From an uncultured Roseburia sp. (GTDB lineage Bacteria > Bacillota > Clostridia > Lachnospirales > Lachnospiraceae), in assembly GCA_945787015.1 (NCBI GenBank), contig CALZGM010000003.1, positions 1 through 64,000 on the forward strand: a stretch of DNA of 64,000 nucleotides, read 5' to 3'. Of the stretch, positions 9,210 through 16,834 are shown in pieces. The notes beneath the pieces are model-generated. The model searched no databases. It was given only the letters and a program-made list of their open reading frames with translations, and was not told the origin of the DNA. How positions within the stretch are numbered: the first letter of the stretch is position 1; every line of letters begins with the position of its first letter. Position numbers and translations under genes: made by a program.

Positions 9210-9677
9210 ATGGCGAAGGAATCGATAAAGTTAATAGCAAACAACAAGAAAGCCTACCATGATTATTTCCTGGAAGAAAAATACGAGGTAGGCATTGAGC
9301 TGCACGGCACGGAAGTAAAGTCGATACGAATGGGAAAATGCAGCATTAAGGAAGCTTTTGTGCGGATTCAGAATGGGGAAGTTTATATCTATGGAATGCA
9401 TGTCAGTCCGTATGAAAAAGGAAATATTTTCAACAAGGATCCGCTCAGACCGAAAAAGCTTTTGATGCACAAAGCAGAGATTCGTAAGTTGATTGGAAAA
9501 CTGGCAGAACAGGGTTACACGCTGGTACCGGTTGAGGTATACTTGAAGGGAAGCCTTGTAAAAGTTCAGATTGCTCTGGCAAAAGGAAAGAAGCTTTACG
9601 ATAAGCGTCAGGATATCGCTAAAAAAGACATGAAACGTGAAGCAGAGCGAGACTTCAAAGTTCGAAATTTCGGGTAA
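9210..9677 (+). CDS. smpB: SsrA-binding protein SmpB
   Basis: 155 residues. SmpB binds the tRNA-like part of tmRNA and brings it to stalled ribosomes. The family sequence is clear: [20 protein letters not shown] near the N-terminus, [17 protein letters not shown], and the basic C-terminal tail [19 protein letters not shown]. The start is ATG 9210, with GAAAGGAGA upstream; an earlier in-frame start at 9192 would put the ribosome binding site inside the gene. The tmRNA gene follows at 57 bases. Confidence 0.96.
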   Translation: MAKESIKLIANNKKAYHDYFLEEKYEVGIELHGTEVKSIRMGKCSIKEAFVRIQNGEVYIYGMHVSPYEKGNIFNKDPLRPKKLLMHKAEIRKLIGKLAEQGYTLVPVEVYLKGSLVKVQIALAKGKKLYDKRQDIAKKDMKREAERDFKVRNFG

Positions 9678-9696
9678 GATTTATAAGTGCTTGTAC

Positions 9697-9718
9697 CGGC
9701 TGTCAGAAACGACAGCCG
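9697..9718. terminator. hairpin between smpB and ssrA
   Basis: CGGCTGTC and GACAGCCG form a perfect 8-bp stem with a six-base loop. No T-run follows, so this may be a processing site for a joint smpB-ssrA transcript rather than a terminator. Confidence 0.5.
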
Positions 9719-9734
9719 TCAAGATAAATAACTT

Positions 9735-10071
9735 GGGCTTGTAATGGTTTCGACAGGGATCATGAAGCTGGAGAAGCGAGTCGCACGGGATGCGTTAAAT
9801 TCCAAAACTAAAAATAAACGCTGAAGATAATTTAGCATACGCTGCCTAGTTGCAGCAGTCTGACCTAGTGCACCTACACATTAGGACCCAGGCTTCGACT
9901 ATGTAGGAAACGACGCCGGCTAAGCTTTGCACCGGCGGGCGTATCATGAAGCTACTGAAGCGGGCATCCTGCCTATGGGAGGTCCGCAGAGGGAATGTCA
10001 GATTGTAGGCTACACTCGTAGAAGGGCAGTGAATTGGTTTCTGGACACGGGTTCGATTCCCGTCAGGTCCA
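9735..10071 (+). ncRNA. ssrA: transfer-messenger RNA (tmRNA)
   Basis: The 5' end GGGCTTG pairs with CAGGTCC at the 3' end to form the acceptor stem, and GGTTCGATTCC is the T loop. The CCA end is not encoded. The tag reading frame ends at TAG 9847-9849, and its C-terminal part reads N-A-E-D-N-L-A-Y-A-A, a typical hydrophobic degradation tag. The exact resume codon is not certain; the frame stays open upstream through ATA AAC GCT. The smpB-ssrA neighbourhood supports the call. An open frame over the 3' half is a shadow. Confidence 0.96.
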
Positions 10072-10079
10072 CTAATGAG

Positions 10080-10136
10080 AAAGTGCCGAAAATCGTTGAT
10101 TTATCAGTAAAATCAATGGTTCTAGGCACTTTTTTA
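10080..10136 (+). terminator. tmRNA terminator
   Basis: AAAGTGCC pairs with GGCACTTT around an inner stem-loop (GATT/AATC), followed by a run of six T. It lies nine bases after the tmRNA end. Confidence 0.85.
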
Positions 10137-10226
10137 TTACTAAAAATTTATCATGAAATAATGAAATTTTGTAATGAAACACACATTTTTTGTTATGAAT
10201 TCGGTGGAATCATAGCCCTACAATAA

Positions 10227-10391
10227 CTATTCATACTTTGGAGGCTTCTTTCCGCAGTCCTCAAGGATTGGAGCGATTAATTCAAGCTTGGCTTTTAAAA
10301 CAGCCTCCAGACATGTGATTTTATCCACCATATCCTGAACAGATTCGTTGAACGCTAATAAATTGTTGATAGATAGAAAAAGGAATACTTT
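10227..10391 (-). pseudogene. 3' remnant of an unknown gene downstream of ssrA
   Basis: A minus-strand frame stays open for about 55 codons, with no usable start codon at its head, and ends at TAG (10227-10229). It reads ...NNLLAFNESVQDMVDKIT, continues with LEAVLKAKLELIAPILEDC and ends in KKPPKYE, which looks like a helical protein tail. It lies right after the ssrA terminator, a favourite integration site for mobile elements, so it may be what remains of one. I do not recognise the parent protein. Confidence 0.4.
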
Positions 10392-10429
10392 TTACTTCAT
10401 ATACGCATCCTATTTCAAGGGGTGATGAC

Positions 10430-10576
10430 ATGAATCAGAAAGAGAAAGAGCAGGTCGAGCGTCAGAAAAATTTGAATGAATTTAATACTGTGACGCAAAA
10501 GGTAAAACCGGAGAACCAGAATCAGACACATAATGTGCGTAAAGAAGGAATCAATCCGATTAATCAAAAGCGATGA
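10430..10576 (+). CDS. 48-residue hydrophilic protein of unknown function
   Basis: A 48-codon frame from ATG 10430, preceded by AAGGGGTGAT, and closed by its own terminator. The protein is rich in Gln, Asn, Lys and Glu (starts MNQKEKEQVERQKNLNEF, ends NPINQKR) with no hydrophobic segment and no cysteine. The composition resembles small spore-associated or unstructured proteins of Clostridia, but I cannot assign a family. A good ribosome binding site, a clean stop and a following terminator argue that it is real. Confidence 0.65.
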   Translation: MNQKEKEQVERQKNLNEFNTVTQKVKPENQNQTHNVRKEGINPINQKR

Positions 10577-10582
10577 TAAAAA

Positions 10583-10619
10583 CCAGCGTTTTCGTTAGAA
10601 AGACGAGGCGCTGTTTTTT
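10583..10619 (+). terminator. terminator of the 48-residue protein gene
   Basis: CAGCG and CGCTG, extended by partial pairing of TTTCGT with ACGAG, form a stem followed by seven T. Confidence 0.75.
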
Positions 10620-10671
10620 ATGTTCAAATGAGAAAGAACAGGATAGTCACACTTTCTTCACAGAAATCATA

Positions 10672-10700
10672 TTGCAAAAGTGTACGCCTTTTTCTATAAT
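10672..10700 (+). promoter_or_regulatory. promoter of the TPR-GGDEF gene
   Basis: TTGCAA, a 17-base spacer and TATAAT lie 62 bases before the start at 10763. Confidence 0.7.
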
Positions 10701-10762
10701 AAAGAATAGGACTTAAAACCTAGATGTGCGTAGGAAAAAGAAGATACGGGGCGGAGAAGGGC

Positions 10763-12232
10763 ATGGAAAAAGAAACAGCAAAATTGGAAATGGCGGATGC
10801 AGTTTTTAGACGTGGTGCAGAGGCTTTTGCCAAAGGAAGGTACCAGGATACAATTAAGGAACTGACACTTTGCATTGGTATGGAAAAAGCAGAGGAATAT
10901 CAATACTTGGACACGGATGCTTACAACATGCTTGGAATGCTGTTCTTCTTTTCCGGATATGAAACGACTGCATTAGACTACTATTTGTCGGCATTAGAGG
11001 CGGCACAAAAAATAGAGAATATTAGCGGTGAAGTGTCTTCTTTATTAAATATTGGACTATTGTATCAGGGATGTAAAGAAAATAGTAGAGCCATGGCTTA
11101 TTATAAACGGGCAAAGGAAGTGGCAGAGCATGATCTGAGAAGTCATGAGATATTATTACTGCTGTATACCAGCATTCAGATTGCGCAGCTTTACTGCCGG
11201 ATGGAACAATTTACAGAAGCGCGCCGTGTCTATACAGAAGTGGATAACTATTACAGAATTGTAATGAAGGATGAGTTTTTACTTCCGAAAGCTATTCTTG
11301 ATATCTTCTTAGCGCAGGAAGCAGGAATATATGAAAAGGTACATGCTTTGGCGGAAGAAGTGACGGAACATCTGCAGCAGGATGAACAGTTTGTGGAGCA
11401 GATAGATTTTTATGTAGATGTCTGTGAATTGCTGTTCCGGTATGGATATCCAAAAGAGACACAACGGATTTTATTACTGCTTTCTGAAAAGATAAAAGAT
11501 ACGGATTTTTTCCGTCTGAAAATGCGCATTGGTCAGGTTGAGACAGAATATCAAAAGACTTACGGAAAAGAAGAAGATTACAAAGAAGCCTGTATGCAAT
11601 ATATTGTATTGCATGAACAGTATGAAAAGGCACTACATGAGCTTCAGAAAGAAAATTTAAATAATATTGATGGAATGCAAAGACTTGAGGAACAAAAGCG
11701 TGAATTTGAGCGCAGAAGCAGATGTGATTTGGCAACGGGGCTACTGAACAAAAAGGCATTTCGTCATGAGGTTGAAAAGGAACTTTTAGAATATTCCAGA
11801 GCAACAACCAATGCCATGGTATTTATGGATATTGATAATTTTAAATTAATGAATGATAGCTATGGTCATTTGTTTGGTGACGAAGTAATTCGTATACTTG
11901 CAGACAAAATTAAGACGTATTTTAAGGATAAATGCATTTGTGGACGTTTTGGCGGAGATGAATTTACTGTATTTATCAGCAAGGTAGAAGATATCTTAAG
12001 TTTCGAGGAACACATTGAAATGTTCCGGGAGGAATTTGCCAAAATTGGATTTGGAAAAGACGGTAATATTCATGTAACTTTAAGTATCGGAGTATCTTAC
12101 AACAGGGGAATGCGGGTATCCTATCAGGCATTGCTTTCCTGTGCAGATGAAGCATTGGAAAAGGCCAAAGAGTATGGAAAGAACCGGGTCTCTTTCTATG
12201 AGATAAAGCGGGGAATACATGGCTATGTTTAA
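10763..12232 (+). CDS. diguanylate cyclase with N-terminal TPR repeats
   Basis: 489 residues from ATG 10763. An in-frame ATG at 10724 lacks a ribosome binding site. The first 300 residues are helical repeats of TPR type (AYNMLGMLFFFSGYETTALDYY, then SSLLNIGLLYQGCKENSRAMAYYKRA). A coiled linker leads to a GGDEF domain beginning at DLATGLLNKKAF, with the catalytic RFGGDEF near residue 395. It should make cyclic di-GMP in response to a protein or peptide bound by the TPRs. The RxxD inhibitory site five residues before GGDEF is absent (KDKC there), so product inhibition may be missing. It overlaps the next gene by 14 bases. Confidence 0.88.
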   Translation: MEKETAKLEMADAVFRRGAEAFAKGRYQDTIKELTLCIGMEKAEEYQYLDTDAYNMLGMLFFFSGYETTALDYYLSALEAAQKIENISGEVSSLLNIGLLYQGCKENSRAMAYYKRAKEVAEHDLRSHEILLLLYTSIQIAQLYCRMEQFTEARRVYTEVDNYYRIVMKDEFLLPKAILDIFLAQEAGIYEKVHALAEEVTEHLQQDEQFVEQIDFYVDVCELLFRYGYPKETQRILLLLSEKIKDTDFFRLKMRIGQVETEYQKTYGKEEDYKEACMQYIVLHEQYEKALHELQKENLNNIDGMQRLEEQKREFERRSRCDLATGLLNKKAFRHEVEKELLEYSRATTNAMVFMDIDNFKLMNDSYGHLFGDEVIRILADKIKTYFKDKCICGRFGGDEFTVFISKVEDILSFEEHIEMFREEFAKIGFGKDGNIHVTLSIGVSYNRGMRVSYQALLSCADEALEKAKEYGKNRVSFYEIKRGIHGYV

Positions 12233-12794
12233 AAAACAAAAAGAACAATACGAGGTAGAAGGATTTATATTTGCAAGCGAGGCGGAGGCGGAGCAGGCAA
12301 AAAAGGAACGGGAAGGCGTGAAATATATCCGCAGCCGGGTTGATATGGATCATCCGGAACAGGTGCTTAAAATCTATAACAGAATGATTGTGGAAAATAT
12401 GTTTTCTACTGCGGTGGGGCTTTCTTATTTAAAGGATTTGCAGGAATATCTGACTACGATTGCTTATGTGCAAAAGGAGGAAATCAGACCGATTCCGGTT
12501 GTTCATCCTTCGGCAGAGGAACAGATAAAAGAAATAAAACAGAAGGAAAAGCAGAAAATCAAAAAGATTACAGAAAAAGCAGTGACAGATAAGGAGTTAC
12601 AGAAAAGGTATCAGGTGTCTTTTGTGGCAAATATTGTGCTGGTAATCTGTGTCGTGCTGATGTTTGCAATCAGTGCTACCAGCAGCCATCCGAATATTTT
12701 AAATTATGAGACGGAGATTATTAACCGTTATTCTGCATGGGAGCAGGAACTAAGCGAGAGAGAAGCGGCATTACGCGAGTTAGAAAATAAATAG
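12219..12794 (+). CDS. single-pass membrane protein of unknown function
   Basis: 191 residues. A soluble N-terminal part contains EGFIFASEAEAEQAKKEREGV, a lysine/glutamate-rich stretch spans about 105-130, one membrane helix lies at about 141-160 (FVANIVLVICVVLMFAISA), and the C-terminus is coiled. I recognise no family. It overlaps the GGDEF gene upstream and lies 10 bases before a response regulator, so it probably belongs to the same signalling operon. Starts at 12219 and 12225 are both possible. Confidence 0.75.
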   Translation: MAMFKKQKEQYEVEGFIFASEAEAEQAKKEREGVKYIRSRVDMDHPEQVLKIYNRMIVENMFSTAVGLSYLKDLQEYLTTIAYVQKEEIRPIPVVHPSAEEQIKEIKQKEKQKIKKITEKAVTDKELQKRYQVSFVANIVLVICVVLMFAISATSSHPNILNYETEIINRYSAWEQELSEREAALRELENK

Positions 12795-12804
12795 GAAGTG
12801 TCAT

Positions 12805-13497
12805 ATGGAAAAGCTGAAAATTCTTGTAGTGGATGATGAGAGCCGTATCAGAAAACTGGTTCGCGATTTTCTGGTAAAAAAAGAATATGAAGTAGTAGAG
12901 GCGTCAGATGGCGAAGAGGCATTGGATGTATTTTACCGGGATAAAAACATTGCGTTGGTGATTTTGGATGTTATGATGCCCAAAATGGATGGATATCAGG
13001 TATGCAGAGAGATTCGGGAAACTTCTTCGGTGCCGATTATTATGCTGACAGCAAAAGCAGAGGAAAGTGATGAGTTGGCTGGTTTTGATACCGGAGCTGA
13101 CGAGTATATTGCAAAGCCATTTTCTCCAAAGATTTTAGTGGCAAGGGTGGAAGCTATTTTAAGGCGGACTGCATCAGGTGAGAAAAAAGATGGACCGATT
13201 GAGATGGGCGGTATCCTGGTAAATAAAGAGGCTCATCAGGCATTTGTAGATGGTGTGCCAATTGAATTAAGCTATAAGGAATTTGAACTGTTAACTTATT
13301 TTATGGAAAATCCGGGAATTGCGTTATCACGTGAAAAGATTCTAAATGGTGTCTGGAATTATGATTACTTTGGAGATGCCAGAACAATTGATACGCATGT
13401 GAAAAAACTGCGGGCGAAGCTGGGAGAGAAAGGTAATAAATACATTCAGACAATCTGGGGGCTGGGGTACAAATTTGAAGTAGTACCAAGGGACTAA
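12805..13497 (+). CDS. OmpR/PhoB-family response regulator
   Basis: 230 residues. Receiver domain (1-120) with acidic pair Asp10-Asp11, phospho-acceptor Asp55 (VILDVMMP), the conserved Thr in MLTAKA and Lys in YIAKPFSP. The C-terminal winged-helix DNA-binding domain (about 130-228) has ELSYKEFELLTYFMENPG and RTIDTHVKKLRAKLG. It should pair with the histidine kinase 52 bases downstream. The controlled genes cannot be read from the sequence; the lipoprotein after the kinase is a candidate part of the circuit. Confidence 0.93.
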   Translation: MEKLKILVVDDESRIRKLVRDFLVKKEYEVVEASDGEEALDVFYRDKNIALVILDVMMPKMDGYQVCREIRETSSVPIIMLTAKAEESDELAGFDTGADEYIAKPFSPKILVARVEAILRRTASGEKKDGPIEMGGILVNKEAHQAFVDGVPIELSYKEFELLTYFMENPGIALSREKILNGVWNYDYFGDARTIDTHVKKLRAKLGEKGNKYIQTIWGLGYKFEVVPRD

Positions 13498-13549
13498 AAT
13501 ATTTGACAACAGACTTAGAATGAAATAGAATAATTAGATAGTATAGGCA

Positions 13550-15058
13550 ATGAAAGAGAAACATGAAATGACAAAAAATGGCTCTTTGATGAAGGAGCTG
13601 GTATTCATTATTGTGGCACTTGTGGCAGGAACGATTTTGCTGTGCTATTTTTTGAATACGACATTTATTGGAAAATATTATGTGCTGAATAAGCAGAAGG
13701 CTTTGCAGGAAGGCTTTCAGATAATAGATGAAGCCAGCGCAGACGGAACGCTTGCTTCCAGCGAGTTTGATGTTACTTTTGACAATTTGTGTGCAAACAG
13801 AAACATTACGATTATGATTATCAATTCGGATACCAGTATTGTACGTTCTTCCGTAAATGATAATAAGGTTATTTTGATGGAATTTATGAATATTCTTTTT
13901 GGCGTGAATGGAAGAAGTGACATTCTCGCAGAAAAGGATAGATATACGATATTAAGGCAGAATGACGTACGGTTAAATTCAGAATACCTTGTTTTGTATG
14001 GAACTCTGCAAAATGGAAATTTGATTTTGATGCGCTCAGCGCTAGAGAGTATCCGCGAGAGCGCTGCGATTTCAAATCAGTTTTTAGCAATGGTAGGAGT
14101 GCTGGCCGTAATTATCAGTTCGATTATTACATTTTTTGTATCCAAAAGCATTACGACACCGATTCGTGAATTGAGTGCCATTTCGGAAAAAATGACACAA
14201 TTGGATTTTGAGGCCAAGTTTTCAAGAAAACGAAAAAAGAAAAACGAAATAGATGAACTTGGAGAACATGTCAACCATCTTTCAGATACGTTAGAAATGA
14301 CAATTTCGGAATTAAAAAGCGCTAATCTTGCTTTACAGAAGGATATTGAAAAAAAGACTCAGATTGATGAGATGCGAAAAGAATTTTTAGCAAATGTATC
14401 TCATGAACTGAAAACACCACTTGCCGTGATTTCGGGTTATGCGGAAGGTTTGGTGGAATGTGTCAATGATGATGTCTCGAGCCGTAATTATTATTGTGAA
14501 GTGATTCAGGATGAAGCGGAAAAGATGAATCAGATGGTAAAACAGCTTTTATCCCTAAATCAGTTGGAATTTGGGCAGGAGACCCTGCAAATGCAGCGGT
14601 TTGATCTGACGGAACTGATACAGGGGACCTTACAACAGGTTGCGATTTTAGTGGAACAAAATGAAATTACGATTGATTTCCCGGAAAAAAAGCCGATGTA
14701 TGTATGGGGCGATGAGTTTAAGATAGAAGAGGTTGTTATTAATTACTTGAGCAACGCAATTCATTATGCGAAGAACGAAAAACAGATTCGTATTTTTTAT
14801 ACTGTAAAAGATGCCTGTGTCAGAGTGCATGTATTTAATACGGGAGATCCGATACCGGAGCAGTCATTAGAACAGGTATGGACGAAGTTTTATAAGGTGG
14901 ACAAAGCAAGAACCAGAGAATATGGTGGTTCCGGAATTGGACTGTCGATTGTAAAAGCGATTATGCAGTCACATAAACAGAAATTTGGTGTAGAAAATCA
15001 CCCGAACGGTGTGGAATTTTGGTTTGAACTAGATCATTCTCAAGGAGGAGAAGCATGA
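13550..15058 (+). CDS. membrane sensor histidine kinase
   Basis: 502 residues. Two membrane helices (about 17-39 and 179-199) enclose an extracellular sensor domain of about 140 residues. They are followed by HAMP (200-255), an H-box FLANVSHELKTPL with phospho-acceptor His285, and an ATPase domain with N-box EVVINYLSNAIHYA, G1 FNTGDPIP and G2 GGSGIGLSIV. It phosphorylates the response regulator encoded just upstream. The ribosome binding site is weak; Met1 or Met7 (13568) could be the start. The stop overlaps the lipoprotein start by 4 bases (ATGA). Confidence 0.92.
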   Translation: MKEKHEMTKNGSLMKELVFIIVALVAGTILLCYFLNTTFIGKYYVLNKQKALQEGFQIIDEASADGTLASSEFDVTFDNLCANRNITIMIINSDTSIVRSSVNDNKVILMEFMNILFGVNGRSDILAEKDRYTILRQNDVRLNSEYLVLYGTLQNGNLILMRSALESIRESAAISNQFLAMVGVLAVIISSIITFFVSKSITTPIRELSAISEKMTQLDFEAKFSRKRKKKNEIDELGEHVNHLSDTLEMTISELKSANLALQKDIEKKTQIDEMRKEFLANVSHELKTPLAVISGYAEGLVECVNDDVSSRNYYCEVIQDEAEKMNQMVKQLLSLNQLEFGQETLQMQRFDLTELIQGTLQQVAILVEQNEITIDFPEKKPMYVWGDEFKIEEVVINYLSNAIHYAKNEKQIRIFYTVKDACVRVHVFNTGDPIPEQSLEQVWTKFYKVDKARTREYGGSGIGLSIVKAIMQSHKQKFGVENHPNGVEFWFELDHSQGGEA

Positions 15059-15771
15059 AACGAAAAAAGTGTTGCGGACTTATATTGGTGCTGGCAGGGT
15101 TGATGCTTACAGGCTGCAGCCAGGAAGCTTTGTATGAATTGACAGAAGAAGAACAGCAGTTGGTTGTAAATTATTCTGCGCATATGGTTTCAAAATTCAA
15201 CACATATCAGAAGGATGGACTTACCTACTTCTCTCAGGAAAATGAACCGGAAGCTATAATAGAGGAAACGGAAATGACAGAAAATACGGAAATGACAACC
15301 GGGGATATGACTTCAGGTGGAGAAATTGCAGACATACCGGAGGAAGGAATTTCTACGACCTTAGAGGAGGTTTTTGAGGATACAGGATTAAAAATCTCCT
15401 ATTCCGGCTGCGAAATCGCAGATACCTATTTGGAGAATGATATCTATGCATTGAAACCGTCATATGGAAAGACTTTTGTAATATTAAAATTGACGGCAGA
15501 GAATGAAAAAGAAGAAGCGGTTATTTTAGACAATATGTCTGCCGGTAATTCTTTCAGTTTAAAGGGAATGCTGGATTCCGGAGACAAATATAACACACCG
15601 GCGGTTATGACCTTACTTACAAATGATTTTGTTACATATGAGGGAACCATTGAGCCACAGGCTGTCGTGGATATGGTTTTAATATTTGAAATTCCGGAAG
15701 GAACAACGAAAATGGATCATCTTGTATTAAAAATCAACAAAAATGACACAATTTTCGAAATAAATTTATAA
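15055..15771 (+). CDS. lipoprotein with DUF4352-like C-terminal domain
   Basis: 238 residues. A type II signal peptide ends at the lipobox LMLTGCS (Cys21). A Glu/Thr-rich linker (about 62-100) leads to a beta-sandwich-like domain with the pattern KTFVILKLTAENEKEEAV, typical of DUF4352 extracellular domains. No enzyme motif is seen. The 4-base overlap with the kinase gene indicates translational coupling, so it is probably an accessory sensor or stress lipoprotein of that two-component system. Function is inferred from position. Confidence 0.8.
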   Translation: MKRKKCCGLILVLAGLMLTGCSQEALYELTEEEQQLVVNYSAHMVSKFNTYQKDGLTYFSQENEPEAIIEETEMTENTEMTTGDMTSGGEIADIPEEGISTTLEEVFEDTGLKISYSGCEIADTYLENDIYALKPSYGKTFVILKLTAENEKEEAVILDNMSAGNSFSLKGMLDSGDKYNTPAVMTLLTNDFVTYEGTIEPQAVVDMVLIFEIPEGTTKMDHLVLKINKNDTIFEINL

Positions 15772-15808
15772 TTTATGGAAAAATCTAGTACAATTTTGAA
15801 AATATATA

Positions 15809-15817
15809 TGGTATAAT
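15809..15817 (+). promoter_or_regulatory. extended -10 promoter of cheV
   Basis: TGGTATAAT gives an extended -10 element 42 bases before the cheV start. No good -35 hexamer is present, as expected for this promoter class. Confidence 0.55.
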
Positions 15818-15858
15818 AGTCACAAATGTTATCAGAACATACAATGGAGGAAAGCATA

Positions 15859-16758
15859 ATGGATACAAACATTCTCTTAGAATCAGGAACAAATGAACTG
15901 GAGGTACTGGAGTTTAAGCTCGGCGAAAGCTATTACGGAATTAATGTGGCAAAAATTCGTGAAATTTTATCTTATATGCCAATTACACCAATTCCAAACG
16001 CACATCCATGTGTAGAAGGTATTTTTATGCCTCGTGACACGATGATGACAGTTGTTAATTTGAGAAAATGTTTGGGAATGCCTGATCTCGATACAGAAGG
16101 TTTGTTTATCATTACAAATTTCAATAAATTAAATATTGCATTTCATGTAGATCAGGTAATCGGTATTCATCGTGTATCATGGGAGGAGATTATAAAACCG
16201 GACTCTACTATTAATGCACAGGAGAATAGTGCAGCAACAGGGGTTATTAAGCTGGATAACAAGTTGGTAGTAATCCTCGATTTTGAAAAGATTATTAGTG
16301 ATATCAGCCCTGAAACGGGACTTAAAGTGTCTGACGTAGATAATATGGAAGGAAGAGAACGAAGTGATTCTACCATTTTGATTGCAGAAGATTCTCCATT
16401 ATTAAGTAAGCTGATTACAGACTGCTTAAGAAAATCCGGATATACCAAGCTGATTATTACGATGAATGGTAAAGAGGCATGGGATAAGCTGAATGAGTAC
16501 AAGAAGGCAGGAAATGTTTGTGATAAAATACAGTGTATTATTACGGATATTGAGATGCCATTGATGGATGGTCACAGACTTACAAAATTGTGCAAGACAG
16601 ATGAGACATTAAAACGGATTCCGCTTATCATTTTCTCATCATTGGTAAATGATGAAATGAGAAAGAAAGGCGAACAGTTAGGTGCGGATGCACAGTTGAC
16701 GAAGCCTGAAATCGGTATGCTGGTGGAAGCAATCGATAATCTGATTAATAAAAATTAG
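15859..16758 (+). CDS. cheV: chemotaxis coupling protein CheV (CheW-receiver fusion)
   Basis: 299 residues from ATG 15859, set by GGAGG ten bases upstream. The N-terminal CheW domain (about 10-155) contains LEVLEFKLGESYYGINVAKIREIL and GIFMPRDTMMTVVNLR. The C-terminal receiver domain (about 175-297) has Glu-Asp ILIAEDSP, phospho-acceptor Asp in CIITDIEMPLMDG, Ser in IIFSSL and Lys in LTKPE. CheV links chemoreceptors to CheA and is adjusted by phosphorylation. No other che genes are in the window, but a FliD-like gene lies 4 kb downstream, so the organism may be motile. Confidence 0.9.
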   Translation: MDTNILLESGTNELEVLEFKLGESYYGINVAKIREILSYMPITPIPNAHPCVEGIFMPRDTMMTVVNLRKCLGMPDLDTEGLFIITNFNKLNIAFHVDQVIGIHRVSWEEIIKPDSTINAQENSAATGVIKLDNKLVVILDFEKIISDISPETGLKVSDVDNMEGRERSDSTILIAEDSPLLSKLITDCLRKSGYTKLIITMNGKEAWDKLNEYKKAGNVCDKIQCIITDIEMPLMDGHRLTKLCKTDETLKRIPLIIFSSLVNDEMRKKGEQLGADAQLTKPEIGMLVEAIDNLINKN

Positions 16759-16780
16759 AATTTAGATTTAGGCATAGCAG

Positions 16781-16810
16781 AGGGTGTGATGTTGCATCAC
16801 ACCCTTATTT
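16781..16810 (+). terminator. terminator of cheV
   Basis: AGGGTGTGATG and CATCACACCCT form a perfect 11-bp stem with a 3-base loop, followed by TATTT. Confidence 0.85.
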
Positions 16811-16834
16811 ATAATAGAAAGGTACGGGCGAAGG

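Noticed and set aside
9927-10226. 99-residue plus-strand open frame
   Set aside because: It covers the 3' half of tmRNA and its terminator; the RNA structure explains the sequence.
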